A DNA stretch of 64,000 bases from Pseudomonas floridensis (GTDB taxonomy: Bacteria > Pseudomonadota > Gammaproteobacteria > Pseudomonadales > Pseudomonadaceae), in contig NZ_MUIO01000079.1 in assembly GCF_002087235.1 (NCBI RefSeq), forward strand, positions 62,001 to 126,000, in the 5' to 3' direction. The translations under genes were made by a program, and so were the position numbers. Numbering within the stretch: the stretch's first letter is position 1; every line of letters starts with the position of its first letter. This document shows, one piece after another, positions 8,174-16,575 of the stretch. A model generated the notes under the pieces. The model had not been told where the DNA came from, made no database searches, and saw only the letters and a list, made by a program, of their open reading frames with translations.

Positions 8174-8776
8174 ATGTCCCGAGCCCGATGTGAACGTTGC
8201 CTGCGGCCTGTCCGATACTGCCTGTGTGCGTTGATTCCGCAACTGGACAGCCGCACTCGGGTGCTGATTCTGCAACACTCCAGCGAGGTGGGGCACGCGC
8301 TGAATACTGCGCGTCTGGCGGCGCTCGGGCTGATCAATGCGCAGTTGCGGGTCGGTGAAGTGTTCGATGACCTGGACACATTGCTCAGCCTGTCCGGTTA
8401 TCAGGCCCGGCTGTTGTTTCCCGGCGAAGGCGCTCAGTCGCTGGTGCGCGAGCCGCAGGGAGCGCTGCCCACATTGTTGGTGGTACCAGACGGCACTTGG
8501 CGCAAGGCGCGCAAGCTGCTGCACCTCAATCCGGCGCTGGCAGCCTTGCCGCGAGTGACGCTGGACGACGCGCCGCCGTCCCGCTATCGCTTGCGCAAGG
8601 CACCGGGTCCTGATGCCCTGTCAACGCTGGAGGCCATTGTTCATGCGCTGCAAACGCTGGAAGCACCTGCGTCCTTCGAGGCGTTGCTCAAGCCGTTCGA
8701 TGCCTTGATAGACGCTCAGATTCAAGCGATGGGAGAAGACACTTACCAGCGCAACCATGGCGACCGGTCGGCATAA
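8174..8776 (+). CDS. tapT: tRNA-uridine aminocarboxypropyltransferase (DTW domain)
   Basis: A 200-residue DTW-domain enzyme. The family transfers the 3-amino-3-carboxypropyl group of S-adenosylmethionine to U47 of tRNA (acp3U). Visible features are the zinc-type cysteine set CERCLRPVRYCLC at the N-terminus, the block RVLILQHSSEVGHALNTARLA, and the DTW-equivalent PDGTWRKARKLL. Start: the ATG at 8174 (MSRARCERC) fits the family N-terminus; the upstream in-frame TTG at 8123 would add 17 residues without similarity. It is transcribed away from the ACP-like gene. Confidence 0.88.
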   Translation: MSRARCERCLRPVRYCLCALIPQLDSRTRVLILQHSSEVGHALNTARLAALGLINAQLRVGEVFDDLDTLLSLSGYQARLLFPGEGAQSLVREPQGALPTLLVVPDGTWRKARKLLHLNPALAALPRVTLDDAPPSRYRLRKAPGPDALSTLEAIVHALQTLEAPASFEALLKPFDALIDAQIQAMGEDTYQRNHGDRSA

Positions 8777-8875
8777 GTAAAACAATTGGCTGCGATAACC
8801 CTGCGCAGCTGTAACTGTCGCTTTGCGGATCAGCGCCTAGAATTAGACGTCTTGTCCTGTCTTTCGGAATGCCCG

Positions 8876-9835
8876 ATGCATATCTCTTCTGGCCGCTGGG
8901 TGTATGGCCTCTGCCTTGCTCTGTTGACGGCTCTGCTCTGGGGCATTTTGCCCGTCAAACTCAAACAGGTCCTGCAGGCAATGGATCCGGTGACCGTCAC
9001 CTGGTTCCGGCTGTCCGTATCCGGAGCCGTGTTGTTCGTCTGGCTGGCGTCGGTCAAGCGTTTGCCCAGCTTCACGCTGCTCGGGCGCAAGGGCAAGGTG
9101 CTGGTGCTGCTGGCGGTGCTGGGACTGGTGGGCAATTACATGCTGTATCTGGTCGGTCTGCGCATGCTGAGCCCTGGTACGACACAACTGCTCATCCAGA
9201 TCGGACCGATTCTGCTGCTGATCAGCAGCATTTTTCTGTTCAAGGAGCGTTTCAGCATCGGGCAGGGGATAGGTCTGGCCGTGTTGTTGATCGGCTTCGG
9301 GCTGTTCTTCAATCAGCGGCTGGTGGAGTTGCTGACGTCGTTGAGCGAATACACCACCGGCGTGCTGATCGTCCTGCTCGCGTCGCTGGTCTGGACCTTT
9401 TACGGTTTGAGCCAAAAACAACTGCTGACCGTTTGGAACTCGCTGCAGGTCATGATGGTGATCTACCTGTTCTGCGCGTTGTTAATCACGCCGTGGGCAC
9501 ACCCTGCCGAGGCGTTGCAGTTGAGTCCATTGCAGGGCTGGCTGTTGCTGGCCTGCTGCCTGAATACACTGGTGGCCTACGGTGCCTTCGCCGAAGCGCT
9601 GGCGCATTGGGAAGCGTCACGGGTGAGTGCGACACTGGCCCTCACGCCCTTGATCACGTTGGCATCGGTGGCTATTGCGTCGTGGTTGTGGCCGGCGTAT
9701 GTGCAGGCCGAAGAGATCAATGCGGTGGGATACGGCGGTGCGCTGCTGGTGGTCCTGGGGTCCGCATTGACGGCGTTGGGGCCGTCGCTGGTTGCCGGGC
9801 TGCGGGCCAGAAGAGCGAGGCTGGCGCAGGCGTAA
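8876..9835 (+). CDS. EamA/DMT family transporter
   Basis: A 319-residue inner membrane protein with ten hydrophobic segments in two EamA repeats (about residues 12-140 and 165-300), the normal size for a drug/metabolite transporter exporter. Typical elements are LTALLWGILPVKLKQ in TM1 and the end of repeat 1 (FLFKERFSIGQGIGLAVLLIG, the E-R-x-S motif). Start ATG at 8876 (MHISSGRWVYG) is chosen because the upstream extension to 8786 is not hydrophobic and lacks a ribosome binding site. Substrate unknown. Confidence 0.88.
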   Translation: MHISSGRWVYGLCLALLTALLWGILPVKLKQVLQAMDPVTVTWFRLSVSGAVLFVWLASVKRLPSFTLLGRKGKVLVLLAVLGLVGNYMLYLVGLRMLSPGTTQLLIQIGPILLLISSIFLFKERFSIGQGIGLAVLLIGFGLFFNQRLVELLTSLSEYTTGVLIVLLASLVWTFYGLSQKQLLTVWNSLQVMMVIYLFCALLITPWAHPAEALQLSPLQGWLLLACCLNTLVAYGAFAEALAHWEASRVSATLALTPLITLASVAIASWLWPAYVQAEEINAVGYGGALLVVLGSALTALGPSLVAGLRARRARLAQA

Positions 9836-9853
9836 AACCGATTGACGCCCGTT

Positions 9854-10468
9854 TCAGCGTTTGCCCAGCGCCAACGCATGATGCAGCCACTGTTGGCGCT
9901 GTTCTTCGCTTGAGGTGCGAACCGGCGCGAACTCGGTCAGGCGCCGGGTCTTGACACCGCAGAAGCCGAGAATGGTGCGGATCATCTGTCGATGCGCAGG
10001 CGCCCCATAGATCCAGTGAAAATAGCGGGGCGGGGTGTCCATGGTCACCAGCAGCTCCGCAGTCCTTCCTCTAAGCAACTCATTGGACGGATGCCTGCGA
10101 CCATGGGCCTTGAAGGCGAACCCGGGCGTCAGCACCCGATCGAAAAAACCGGTCAGCAGCGCTGGCAGACCGCCCCACCAGACCGGATAGACGAACACCA
10201 GATGCTCGGCCCAGTGGATCTGACGCTGGGCTTCGAGCAGGTCGTGTTCCAGCGTCTGGCTCTGTTCGTAACCATTGTGCAGCACAGGATCGAAGTCCAG
10301 CTCCCCCAGTTTCAGGATCCGGACCACATGGCCTTCACTGCGCGCGCCCTGTGTGTAGGCCTCACCGAGCGCGTGGCACAGGCTGATGGTCTTGGGCGTG
10401 CCATAGACCATCAGAATGCGTTTGCCGCTGCCTTCCAGTGGCGTGGCGCCACTTTTGGCATCAGCCAT
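9854..10468 (-). CDS. NAD(P)H dehydrogenase (quinone), flavodoxin-like fold
   Basis: A 204-residue flavoprotein of the NQO1/MdaB/KefF family. After a short leader comes KRILMVYGTPKTISLCHALGEAY, where the FMN/FAD phosphate loop expected as SxxxxS is altered. Then follow HLVFVYPVWWGGLPALLTGFFDRVL, the strongly conserved quinone-reductase block, and a C-terminal ILGFCGV segment. Start: ATG at 10468 overlaps the fumC stop (TGA at 10461-10463), so the gene is translationally coupled to fumC. Predicted two-electron reduction of quinones, protecting against redox stress; fits beside the oxygen-stable fumarase. Confidence 0.85.
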   Translation of the reverse strand: MADAKSGATPLEGSGKRILMVYGTPKTISLCHALGEAYTQGARSEGHVVRILKLGELDFDPVLHNGYEQSQTLEHDLLEAQRQIHWAEHLVFVYPVWWGGLPALLTGFFDRVLTPGFAFKAHGRRHPSNELLRGRTAELLVTMDTPPRYFHWIYGAPAHRQMIRTILGFCGVKTRRLTEFAPVRTSSEEQRQQWLHHALALGKR

Positions 10469-11855
10469 TGCTGCCAGCCTCGAGCATTTTGTCCGGGCGC
10501 ACCCAGGCGTCGAACTCCTCATCCGTCAGATAACCCAGTGACTGCGCCGCTTCACGCAGGGTCAGCCCCTCGCCGTAGGCCTTCTTGGCAATCTGCGCCG
10601 ACTTGTCGTAGCCGATGTGCGGATTGAGCGCAGTGACCAGCATCAGGCCGCGCTCGAGGTGTTCGGCCATCTTCTCGGCGTCCGGCTCCATCCCGGCGAT
10701 GCAGTGTTCGTTGAAGTTGCTGCAGCCGTCGGCCAGCAGACGGATCGATTGCAGGATGTTGTGAATGATCACTGGCTTATAGACGTTCAATTGCAGGTGG
10801 CCCTGGCTTGCAGCGAATCCCACGGTCACATCGTTGCCCATCACCTGGCAGGCAAGCATTGACAGCGCTTCGCACTGCGTCGGGTTGACCTTGCCGGGCA
10901 TGATCGAACTGCCGGGTTCATTGGCAGGCAGCCTGACTTCGGCCAGCCCGGCACGCGGGCCGGAACCCAGCAGACGCAGGTCGTTGGCGATTTTCATCAG
11001 GGTGCCGGCCAGCGTCTTCAGCGCGCCAGACAGCGCGGTCAACGGTTCGTGGCCCGCGAGTGCGGCGAACTTGTTGGGCGCAGTGACGAACGGCAGACCC
11101 GACAGCGCGGCCAGTTCTGCGGCCACGGCTTCGGCGAAGCCTTTCGGCGAGTTCAGACCGGTGCCCACGGCCGTACCGCCCTGGGCCAGTTCGTAGACCG
11201 CAGGCAGCGTGGCGCGAATGGCTTTTTCCGAGTAATCCAGCTGCGCGACGAAACCGGACAGTTCCTGACCGAAGGTAATCGGCGTTGCGTCCATCATGTG
11301 TGTGCGGCCGGTCTTGACCAGCTTCATGTGTCGGGCCGACTGTTCGGCGAGTCCGGCGGACAGCTCGGCAATGGCTGGCAACAGCTTGTCTTTGACGGCC
11401 TGAGCGGTGGCGATGTGCATTGCGGTCGGGAAGCAATCGTTGGAACTCTGCGAACGATTCACATGGTCGTTTGGATGAACGGGCGACTTGCCGCCTTTGC
11501 CCTGGCCGGCCAGTTCGTTGGCGCGTCCGGCAATAACCTCGTTGACGTTCATGTTGCTCTGCGTGCCACTGCCGGTCTGCCAGACCACCAGCGGGAACTG
11601 GGTATCATGCTGCCCGTCCAGCACTTCGTCGGCAGCTTGTTCGATCAGGCGGGCGATGTCGGCGGGCAGGTCACCATTGCGGTTATTCACGCGTGCGGCG
11701 GCCTTCTTGATCAGCGCCAGGGCGTGCAGCACCGGCAACGGCATATGCTGATCCCCAATGGCAAAGTTGATCAGTGAGCGTTGGGTCTGGGCTCCCCAGT
11801 AGGCGTCTTCGGGGACTTCGATCGGGCCGATGCTGTCGGTTTCTGTGCGGCTCAC
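10461..11855 (-). CDS. fumC: class II fumarate hydratase
   Basis: A 464-residue class II (iron-independent) fumarase that interconverts fumarate and malate in the TCA cycle. The lyase family signature GSSIMPGKVNPTQCE is intact, as are the TGRTHMMDATPI block carrying the catalytic His and the N-terminal RTETDSIGPIEVPEDAYWGAQTQRS-type opening. Length is normal. The gene overlaps the quinone reductase by a few bases. The neighbourhood fumC-DUF2059-bolA-trhO matches the second fumC locus of P. aeruginosa as I recall it. Confidence 0.96.
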   Translation of the reverse strand: MSRTETDSIGPIEVPEDAYWGAQTQRSLINFAIGDQHMPLPVLHALALIKKAAARVNNRNGDLPADIARLIEQAADEVLDGQHDTQFPLVVWQTGSGTQSNMNVNEVIAGRANELAGQGKGGKSPVHPNDHVNRSQSSNDCFPTAMHIATAQAVKDKLLPAIAELSAGLAEQSARHMKLVKTGRTHMMDATPITFGQELSGFVAQLDYSEKAIRATLPAVYELAQGGTAVGTGLNSPKGFAEAVAAELAALSGLPFVTAPNKFAALAGHEPLTALSGALKTLAGTLMKIANDLRLLGSGPRAGLAEVRLPANEPGSSIMPGKVNPTQCEALSMLACQVMGNDVTVGFAASQGHLQLNVYKPVIIHNILQSIRLLADGCSNFNEHCIAGMEPDAEKMAEHLERGLMLVTALNPHIGYDKSAQIAKKAYGEGLTLREAAQSLGYLTDEEFDAWVRPDKMLEAGSNG

Positions 11856-12024
11856 TGTGCTTACTCCTTTAAGTGCATTGCAGGGTTAGGCGTCCATATG
11901 GGAACAGGGTTCCCATTCATTGCTTTTTAACCGCTCGGCGAGCCGGGGGTTGAGCCAAAAGCCCACATAAGCGCAGAATGGTCGGCCCTGGGGTAATGCC
12001 TCGTTTGCTAGATAAGGAAACTCG

Positions 12025-12552
12025 ATGACCCGTCTTCGTGCCATTTGTACCGCGGTAGCTCTGGTCTGTGCCAGTGGCCAGGTCCTCGCTGACACCGCCA
12101 GTCACAACGCGAGCGCCGAAACGTTCCTGAAGCTTGCCAACGCCGATCGCCTGGGCGCTCCGGTCTACGCCCAAGTGCAGCAGATGTTCGCCCAGCGCTT
12201 CGCCGAAACCAAGGCACCTGCCTCGAAAAAGGCCTTGCTCGAAACCTATCAGGCCAAAGCCAACACTGCTCTGGATCAGGCCATTGGCTGGAACAAGCTG
12301 AAGCCTGAAATGGTCAAGCTCTACACCGCCAACTTCACCGAAAGCGAGCTCAAGGACCTGGTTGCGTTCTACCAGTCGCCACTGGGCAAGAAAGTGATGA
12401 CCAAAATGCCTGAGCTGGCCCAGCAATCCGCCCAGCTGACTCAGGGCAAGCTGGAGAGCGCAGTGCCGGTCGTCAACAAGCTGCTCGCCGACATGACCGC
12501 CGAACTGGAACCTGCCAAGGCAGCGGCTCCGGCTCCGGCCAAGAAGCCTTAA
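12025..12552 (+). CDS. DUF2059 domain-containing exported protein
   Basis: A 175-residue protein with a signal peptide (MTRLRAICTAVALVCASGQVLA-D). The DUF2059 helical domain covers about residues 90-150 (LKPEMVKLYTANFTESELKDLVAFYQSPLGKKVM, the family hallmark Y-x-x-x-F-T-x-x-E-L). It ends in an Ala/Pro/Lys tail (AAAPAPAKKP). Probably periplasmic; function unknown. bolA starts 12 bases after its stop, so the two are likely one operon. Confidence 0.85.
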   Translation: MTRLRAICTAVALVCASGQVLADTASHNASAETFLKLANADRLGAPVYAQVQQMFAQRFAETKAPASKKALLETYQAKANTALDQAIGWNKLKPEMVKLYTANFTESELKDLVAFYQSPLGKKVMTKMPELAQQSAQLTQGKLESAVPVVNKLLADMTAELEPAKAAAPAPAKKP

Positions 12553-12564
12553 GCGAATCCCGTC

Positions 12565-12858
12565 ATGACTATGCAAACACGTATCGAATCGGCGCTGGCG
12601 CTGCTGCAGCCGCATCACCTGCAAGTGCTCGATGAGAGCCACATGCACAGTCGCGGCGAGCAGACGCACTACAAGGCCATTCTGGTCAGCGACCAGTTTG
12701 AGGGTCTGAACTCGGTCAAGCGTCATCAGAAGGTGTACGCCACGCTGGGAGCGCTGATGGGCGAGTTTCATGCCTTGGCCTTGCACACCTACACGCCTGA
12801 AGAGTGGGCCAGGACCGGCGCAGCGCCGGCCTCGCCGACCTGCGCTGGCGGTCATTGA
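12565..12858 (+). CDS. bolA: BolA family protein
   Basis: A 97-residue BolA-like protein; such proteins pair with monothiol glutaredoxins to bind [2Fe-2S] clusters and affect stress response and cell shape. The core shows HLQVLDESHMHSR...THYKAILVSDQFEGLNSVKRHQKVYATL, including the conserved invariant His of the RHQxVY motif. The C-terminal tail (PASPTCAGGH) adds a Cys and a His. Start codon could be ATG 12565 or the next Met two codons on. Follows the DUF2059 gene closely; a terminator lies about 100 bases downstream. Confidence 0.92.
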   Translation: MTMQTRIESALALLQPHHLQVLDESHMHSRGEQTHYKAILVSDQFEGLNSVKRHQKVYATLGALMGEFHALALHTYTPEEWARTGAAPASPTCAGGH

Positions 12859-12901
12859 TCCCGTTCGGGGCGATGATGACGGTGGTCACGCGGTCGGGCC
12901 G

Positions 12902-12915
12902 TTGATGTAAATCAA
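12902..12915. promoter_or_regulatory. ANR/FNR-type binding site upstream of trhO
   Basis: TTGATGTAAATCAA matches the FNR/ANR consensus TTGAT-N4-ATCAA at all ten defined positions. It lies 129 bp before trhO. A possible -10 box TAGAAT (12949-12954) is downstream; with it the box would be centred near -52, not the classical -41.5. The direction of control is therefore open. Confidence 0.6.
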
Positions 12916-12955
12916 TCTCCCGACCTGCCTGTACAACTCCGGTTTTGCTAGAATC

Positions 12956-12986
12956 CGCACCGCGCCGCCTGGCCGGTGCGTTTTTT
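12956..12986 (+). terminator. intrinsic terminator after bolA
   Basis: Stem CGCACCG (12956-12962) / CGGTGCG (12974-12980) followed directly by six T. It ends the bolA transcript and overlaps the likely start of trhO transcription. Confidence 0.75.
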
Positions 12987-13043
12987 CGTTCAGAATTTAT
13001 TGTCCGGTAGGCCCTTTGCGAGGGTCGCCACCTGGAGAGATAC

Positions 13044-13997
13044 ATGACTCAAGAGCCGATGACTCAGCCGATCGTCGTGGCCGCGCTATACAAATTCGTC
13101 ACCCTCAGCGACTACGTCGAGTTCCGCGAGCCGCTGCTGAAGGCCATGGTCGACAATGGCATCAAGGGCACATTGCTGATTGCCGATGAAGGCATCAACG
13201 GTACGGTATCCGGCAGCCGCGAGGGCATCGACGGCCTGTTGGCCTGGTTGCGCAGCGACCCGCGGCTGGTCGACATCGACCACAAGGAATCCTACTGCGA
13301 CGAGCAGCCGTTCTATCGCACCAAGGTCAAACTCAAGAAAGAGATCGTGACCCTGGGCGTCGAGGGCGTCGACCCCAACAAGGCCGTGGGCACCTATGTC
13401 GAGCCCAGGGACTGGAACGAGCTGATCGCCGATCCCGAGGTCCTGCTGATAGATACGCGCAACGACTACGAAGTGTCCATCGGTACCTTCGAAGGCGCCA
13501 TCGATCCCAAGACTACGTCCTTCCGCGAGTTTCCCGAGTACATCAAGGCGCACTTCGACCCGGCGGTGCACAAGAAGGTCGCGATGTTCTGCACCGGCGG
13601 CATTCGCTGCGAAAAAGCTTCGAGCTACATGCTGGGCGAGGGCTTCGAAGAGGTGTATCACCTCAAGGGCGGCATCCTGAAATACCTGGAAGAAGTGCCG
13701 CAGGAAGAAAGTCAGTGGCGCGGCGACTGTTTTGTCTTCGACAATCGTGTCACCGTGCGCCATGACCTGACCGAAGGCGACTACGATCAGTGTCACGCCT
13801 GCCGTACTCCGATCAGCGCCGAAGACCGCGCCAGCGAGCATTATTCGCCCGGTGTAAGCTGCCCGCATTGCTGGGATTCGCTGAGCGAGAAAACCCGTCG
13901 CAGCGCTATCGACCGGCAGAAGCAGATCGAACTGGCGAAGGCGCGCAACCAGCCTCATCCGATCGGTCGCAATTACCGTCTGCCATCCGAGGCCTGA
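13044..13997 (+). CDS. trhO: tRNA uridine(34) hydroxylase TrhO (rhodanese family)
   Basis: A 317-residue UPF0176/TrhO protein. In E. coli the homologue (YceA) carries out oxygen-dependent 5-hydroxylation of U34 in a set of tRNAs. The N-terminal acylphosphatase-like domain (about 1-95) contains GTLLIADEGINGTVSG. The rhodanese domain (about 120-220) contains LLIDTRNDYEVSIGTF and the active-site loop FCTGGIRCEKASSYM. The C-terminus has a CxxC...CxxC pair (CHACRTP, CPHCWD), perhaps a zinc ribbon. ATG 13044 follows GAGAGA. A perfect ANR/FNR-type box lies upstream, interesting for an oxygen-using enzyme. Confidence 0.94.
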   Translation: MTQEPMTQPIVVAALYKFVTLSDYVEFREPLLKAMVDNGIKGTLLIADEGINGTVSGSREGIDGLLAWLRSDPRLVDIDHKESYCDEQPFYRTKVKLKKEIVTLGVEGVDPNKAVGTYVEPRDWNELIADPEVLLIDTRNDYEVSIGTFEGAIDPKTTSFREFPEYIKAHFDPAVHKKVAMFCTGGIRCEKASSYMLGEGFEEVYHLKGGILKYLEEVPQEESQWRGDCFVFDNRVTVRHDLTEGDYDQCHACRTPISAEDRASEHYSPGVSCPHCWDSLSEKTRRSAIDRQKQIELAKARNQPHPIGRNYRLPSEA

Positions 13998-14000
13998 GCC

Positions 14001-14633
14001 ATGTCCGCCCGCCTGATCTATGTCATGGACCCTATGTGTTCGTGGTGCTGGGGCTTCGCCCCCGTCGCCGATGCGTTGGTGCTGCAGGCTCGGGCGGCGG
14101 GCGTGTCGCTGCATCTGGTCATGGGCGGCCTGCGCTCCGAAGCGGCGCCGCTGGAAGCTTCCAGGCGGCGCTACATTCTGGAGCATTGGCAGGCCGTCGA
14201 GCAGGCCACTGGCCAGTCATTTCGCCATGAAGGTGCGTTGCCGGACGGTTTTGTCTACGACACCACGCCCGCCTGTCTGGCCGTCACTGCTGCGCGATCG
14301 CTGGACCCGCAGCGTGCCTGGGAGCTGGTCAAGCTGATCCAGGCCGCGTTCTATGTCGAAGGCAGGGACGTGACCCGTCCGGCCGTGCTGGCCGAACTCG
14401 CGGAGCAGGCCGGTCTGTCGCGTCAGCAGTTCGCCGACGCGTTCGACAGTTCTGCGCAACAGGCAGCGACGGCTGCCGACTTCACCTGGGCGCAAGACCT
14501 GGGCATTGCGGGCTTCCCGACCTTGCTGGCTGAGCGCAATGGCCAATTGGCGCTGCTGACCAACGGTTATCAACCCTTGAGTGAACTGTCGCCGTTGCTC
14601 GGCCGATGGCTGGAGCGTGCGGCCAGTGCGTGA
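14001..14633 (+). CDS. DsbA family oxidoreductase, FrnE-like
   Basis: A 210-residue thioredoxin-fold protein of the DsbA/FrnE group. The active site MDPMCSWCWGF (C-x-x-C) is at residues 10-15, with no signal peptide, so it acts in the cytoplasm. The cis-proline region GIAGFPTLLAE is near residue 170. Probable thiol-disulfide exchange or isomerase activity. It starts three bases after trhO, and its stop overlaps the GTG start of the ABC exporter, so the three genes form an operon. Confidence 0.88.
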   Translation: MSARLIYVMDPMCSWCWGFAPVADALVLQARAAGVSLHLVMGGLRSEAAPLEASRRRYILEHWQAVEQATGQSFRHEGALPDGFVYDTTPACLAVTAARSLDPQRAWELVKLIQAAFYVEGRDVTRPAVLAELAEQAGLSRQQFADAFDSSAQQAATAADFTWAQDLGIAGFPTLLAERNGQLALLTNGYQPLSELSPLLGRWLERAASA

Positions 14634-16452
14634 TGACTCAACGGGCAGTTCGCTCAATCCAGAAGGCACGCGTCGCGATGCGCTGAGTTGGGCCGAAATT
14701 CGCAGGCTCGCCCTGCGGCACAAGAAGGCCCTGTGGATCGCCAATGGCGTGGCGATACTGGCGACGCTGTGCAGCGTGCCGATTCCGTTGCTGCTGCCGC
14801 TGCTGGTGGATGAAGTATTGCTGGGGCGTGGCGATGCGGCCCTGAAGGTCATGGATCACCTGTTGCCCGACGGCCTGCAAAAGGCTGCGGGCTATATTGG
14901 CCTGATGCTGTTGCTGACCCTGGTGCTGCGAGCCGGTGCCTTATTGTTCAACGTGTTGCAGGCCCGGCTGTTCGCCCGGCTGGCCAAGGACATTGTCTAT
15001 CGCATCCGTCTGCGCCTGATCGAGCGGCTCAAACGCATTTCCCTGCGTGAATATGAAAGCCTGGGCAGCGGCATGGTGACGACTCACCTGGTCACCGATC
15101 TGGACACACTGGACAAGTTCGTCGGCGAAACCCTGAGCCGCTTCCTGGTCGCCACGCTGACCCTGGCCGGCACCGCGGGTATTCTGATGTGGATGCACTG
15201 GAAGCTGGCGCTGCTGATCATGCTGTTCAACCCGCTGGTGATCTTTGTCACGGTCAAGCTGGGCAAGCGCGTCAAGCACCTGAAGAAGCTGGAGAACGAC
15301 AGCACCTCGCGTTTCACTCAGGCGTTGAGCGAGACGCTGGAGGCGATTCAGGAAGTTCGCGCAGGCAATCGCCAAGGGTTTTTCTTGGGTCGTCTGGGCC
15401 TGAAAGCTCAGGAAGTGCGTGACTACGCGATCAACTCACAATGGAAAAGCGACGCCTCCGGACGCGCCAGCGGCCTGTTGTTTCAATTCGGCATCGATAT
15501 CTTTCGTGCCGCGGCAATGCTCACCGTGCTGTTCTCAGACCTGTCTATCGGCCAGATGCTCGCGGTGTTCAGCTACCTCTGGTTCATGATGGCGCCGGTC
15601 GAACAGCTGCTGAATCTGCAATACGCCTATTACGCGGCAGGCGGTGCCTTGACCCGCATCAACGAGCTGCTTGCCCGTGGCGACGAGCCGCAGTACGCCG
15701 GTACGGTCGATCCGTTCGAGGGGCACGAAACGGTGGGCATCGAAGTGCGCGGTGTCAGTTTCGGTTATGGCGAGGACCTGGTGCTGGATCAGTTGAACCT
15801 GACCATCGCACCAGGTGAAAAAGTCGCCATCGTCGGTGCCAGCGGAGGCGGCAAGAGCACGCTGGTGCAATTGCTGCTCGGCTTATACACCGCTCAAACC
15901 GGGACGATTCGTTTTGGCGGTGCCTCCCAACAGGAAATCGGCCTGGAGCGGGTACGCGAGAACGTTGCGGTGGTGCTGCAACATCCAGCCCTGTTCAACG
16001 ACAGCGTGCGGGCCAATCTGACCATGGGCCGCGATTGTTCCGATGAGGCCTGCTGGCGGGCGTTGGAAGTGGCGCAACTGGAACCTGCGATTCGCGAGTT
16101 GCCCGATGGTCTGGATAGTGTCGTAGGGCGTTCCGGGGTTCGTCTGTCCGGCGGGCAGCGTCAGCGCATGGCGATTGCCCGGATGGTGTTGTCCGATCCC
16201 AAGGTGGTGATTCTCGACGAAGCGACCTCGGCGCTGGATGCCGCCACCGAATACAACCTTCATCAAGCGCTGGCGCGCTTTCTGCGCAGCCGCACCACGC
16301 TGATCATCGCCCATCGGCTCTCGGCCGTGAAACAGGCCGACCGCGTACTGGTGTTCGACGGCGGACGCATTGCCGAAGATGGCGAGCACCAGCAGCTGAT
16401 CGCCGATGGTGGCCTTTACGCCAAGCTGTACGGTCATCTGCAACAAATCTGA
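14626..16452 (+). CDS. ABC transporter, fused permease and ATPase (MsbA-like)
   Basis: A 608-residue type I half-exporter. Six membrane segments occupy about residues 25-310. The nucleotide-binding domain (about 375-605) has Walker A GASGGGKSTLV, signature LSGGQRQRMAIARM, Walker B VVILDEATSALDAA and the H-loop IIAHRLS. It probably works as a homodimer exporting lipid or peptide-like substrates; the substrate is unknown. Start: GTG at 14626 (VRDDSTGSS) overlaps the DsbA-like stop; an upstream start at 14581 would lie well inside that gene and is unlikely. Matches the P. aeruginosa gene next to rbdA by position. Confidence 0.9.
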   Translation: MRDDSTGSSLNPEGTRRDALSWAEIRRLALRHKKALWIANGVAILATLCSVPIPLLLPLLVDEVLLGRGDAALKVMDHLLPDGLQKAAGYIGLMLLLTLVLRAGALLFNVLQARLFARLAKDIVYRIRLRLIERLKRISLREYESLGSGMVTTHLVTDLDTLDKFVGETLSRFLVATLTLAGTAGILMWMHWKLALLIMLFNPLVIFVTVKLGKRVKHLKKLENDSTSRFTQALSETLEAIQEVRAGNRQGFFLGRLGLKAQEVRDYAINSQWKSDASGRASGLLFQFGIDIFRAAAMLTVLFSDLSIGQMLAVFSYLWFMMAPVEQLLNLQYAYYAAGGALTRINELLARGDEPQYAGTVDPFEGHETVGIEVRGVSFGYGEDLVLDQLNLTIAPGEKVAIVGASGGGKSTLVQLLLGLYTAQTGTIRFGGASQQEIGLERVRENVAVVLQHPALFNDSVRANLTMGRDCSDEACWRALEVAQLEPAIRELPDGLDSVVGRSGVRLSGGQRQRMAIARMVLSDPKVVILDEATSALDAATEYNLHQALARFLRSRTTLIIAHRLSAVKQADRVLVFDGGRIAEDGEHQQLIADGGLYAKLYGHLQQI

Positions 16453-16575
16453 GTGATTACGCCCCGTATTTACACGAACGTTGTGTCAAATCCGAAAAAA
16501 TCACCTGCCATCATGGGCGGATTTAGCCTAGGCTCTGCTCAGCACGATCATTCAGACATGTGGTGACGCAAACCC

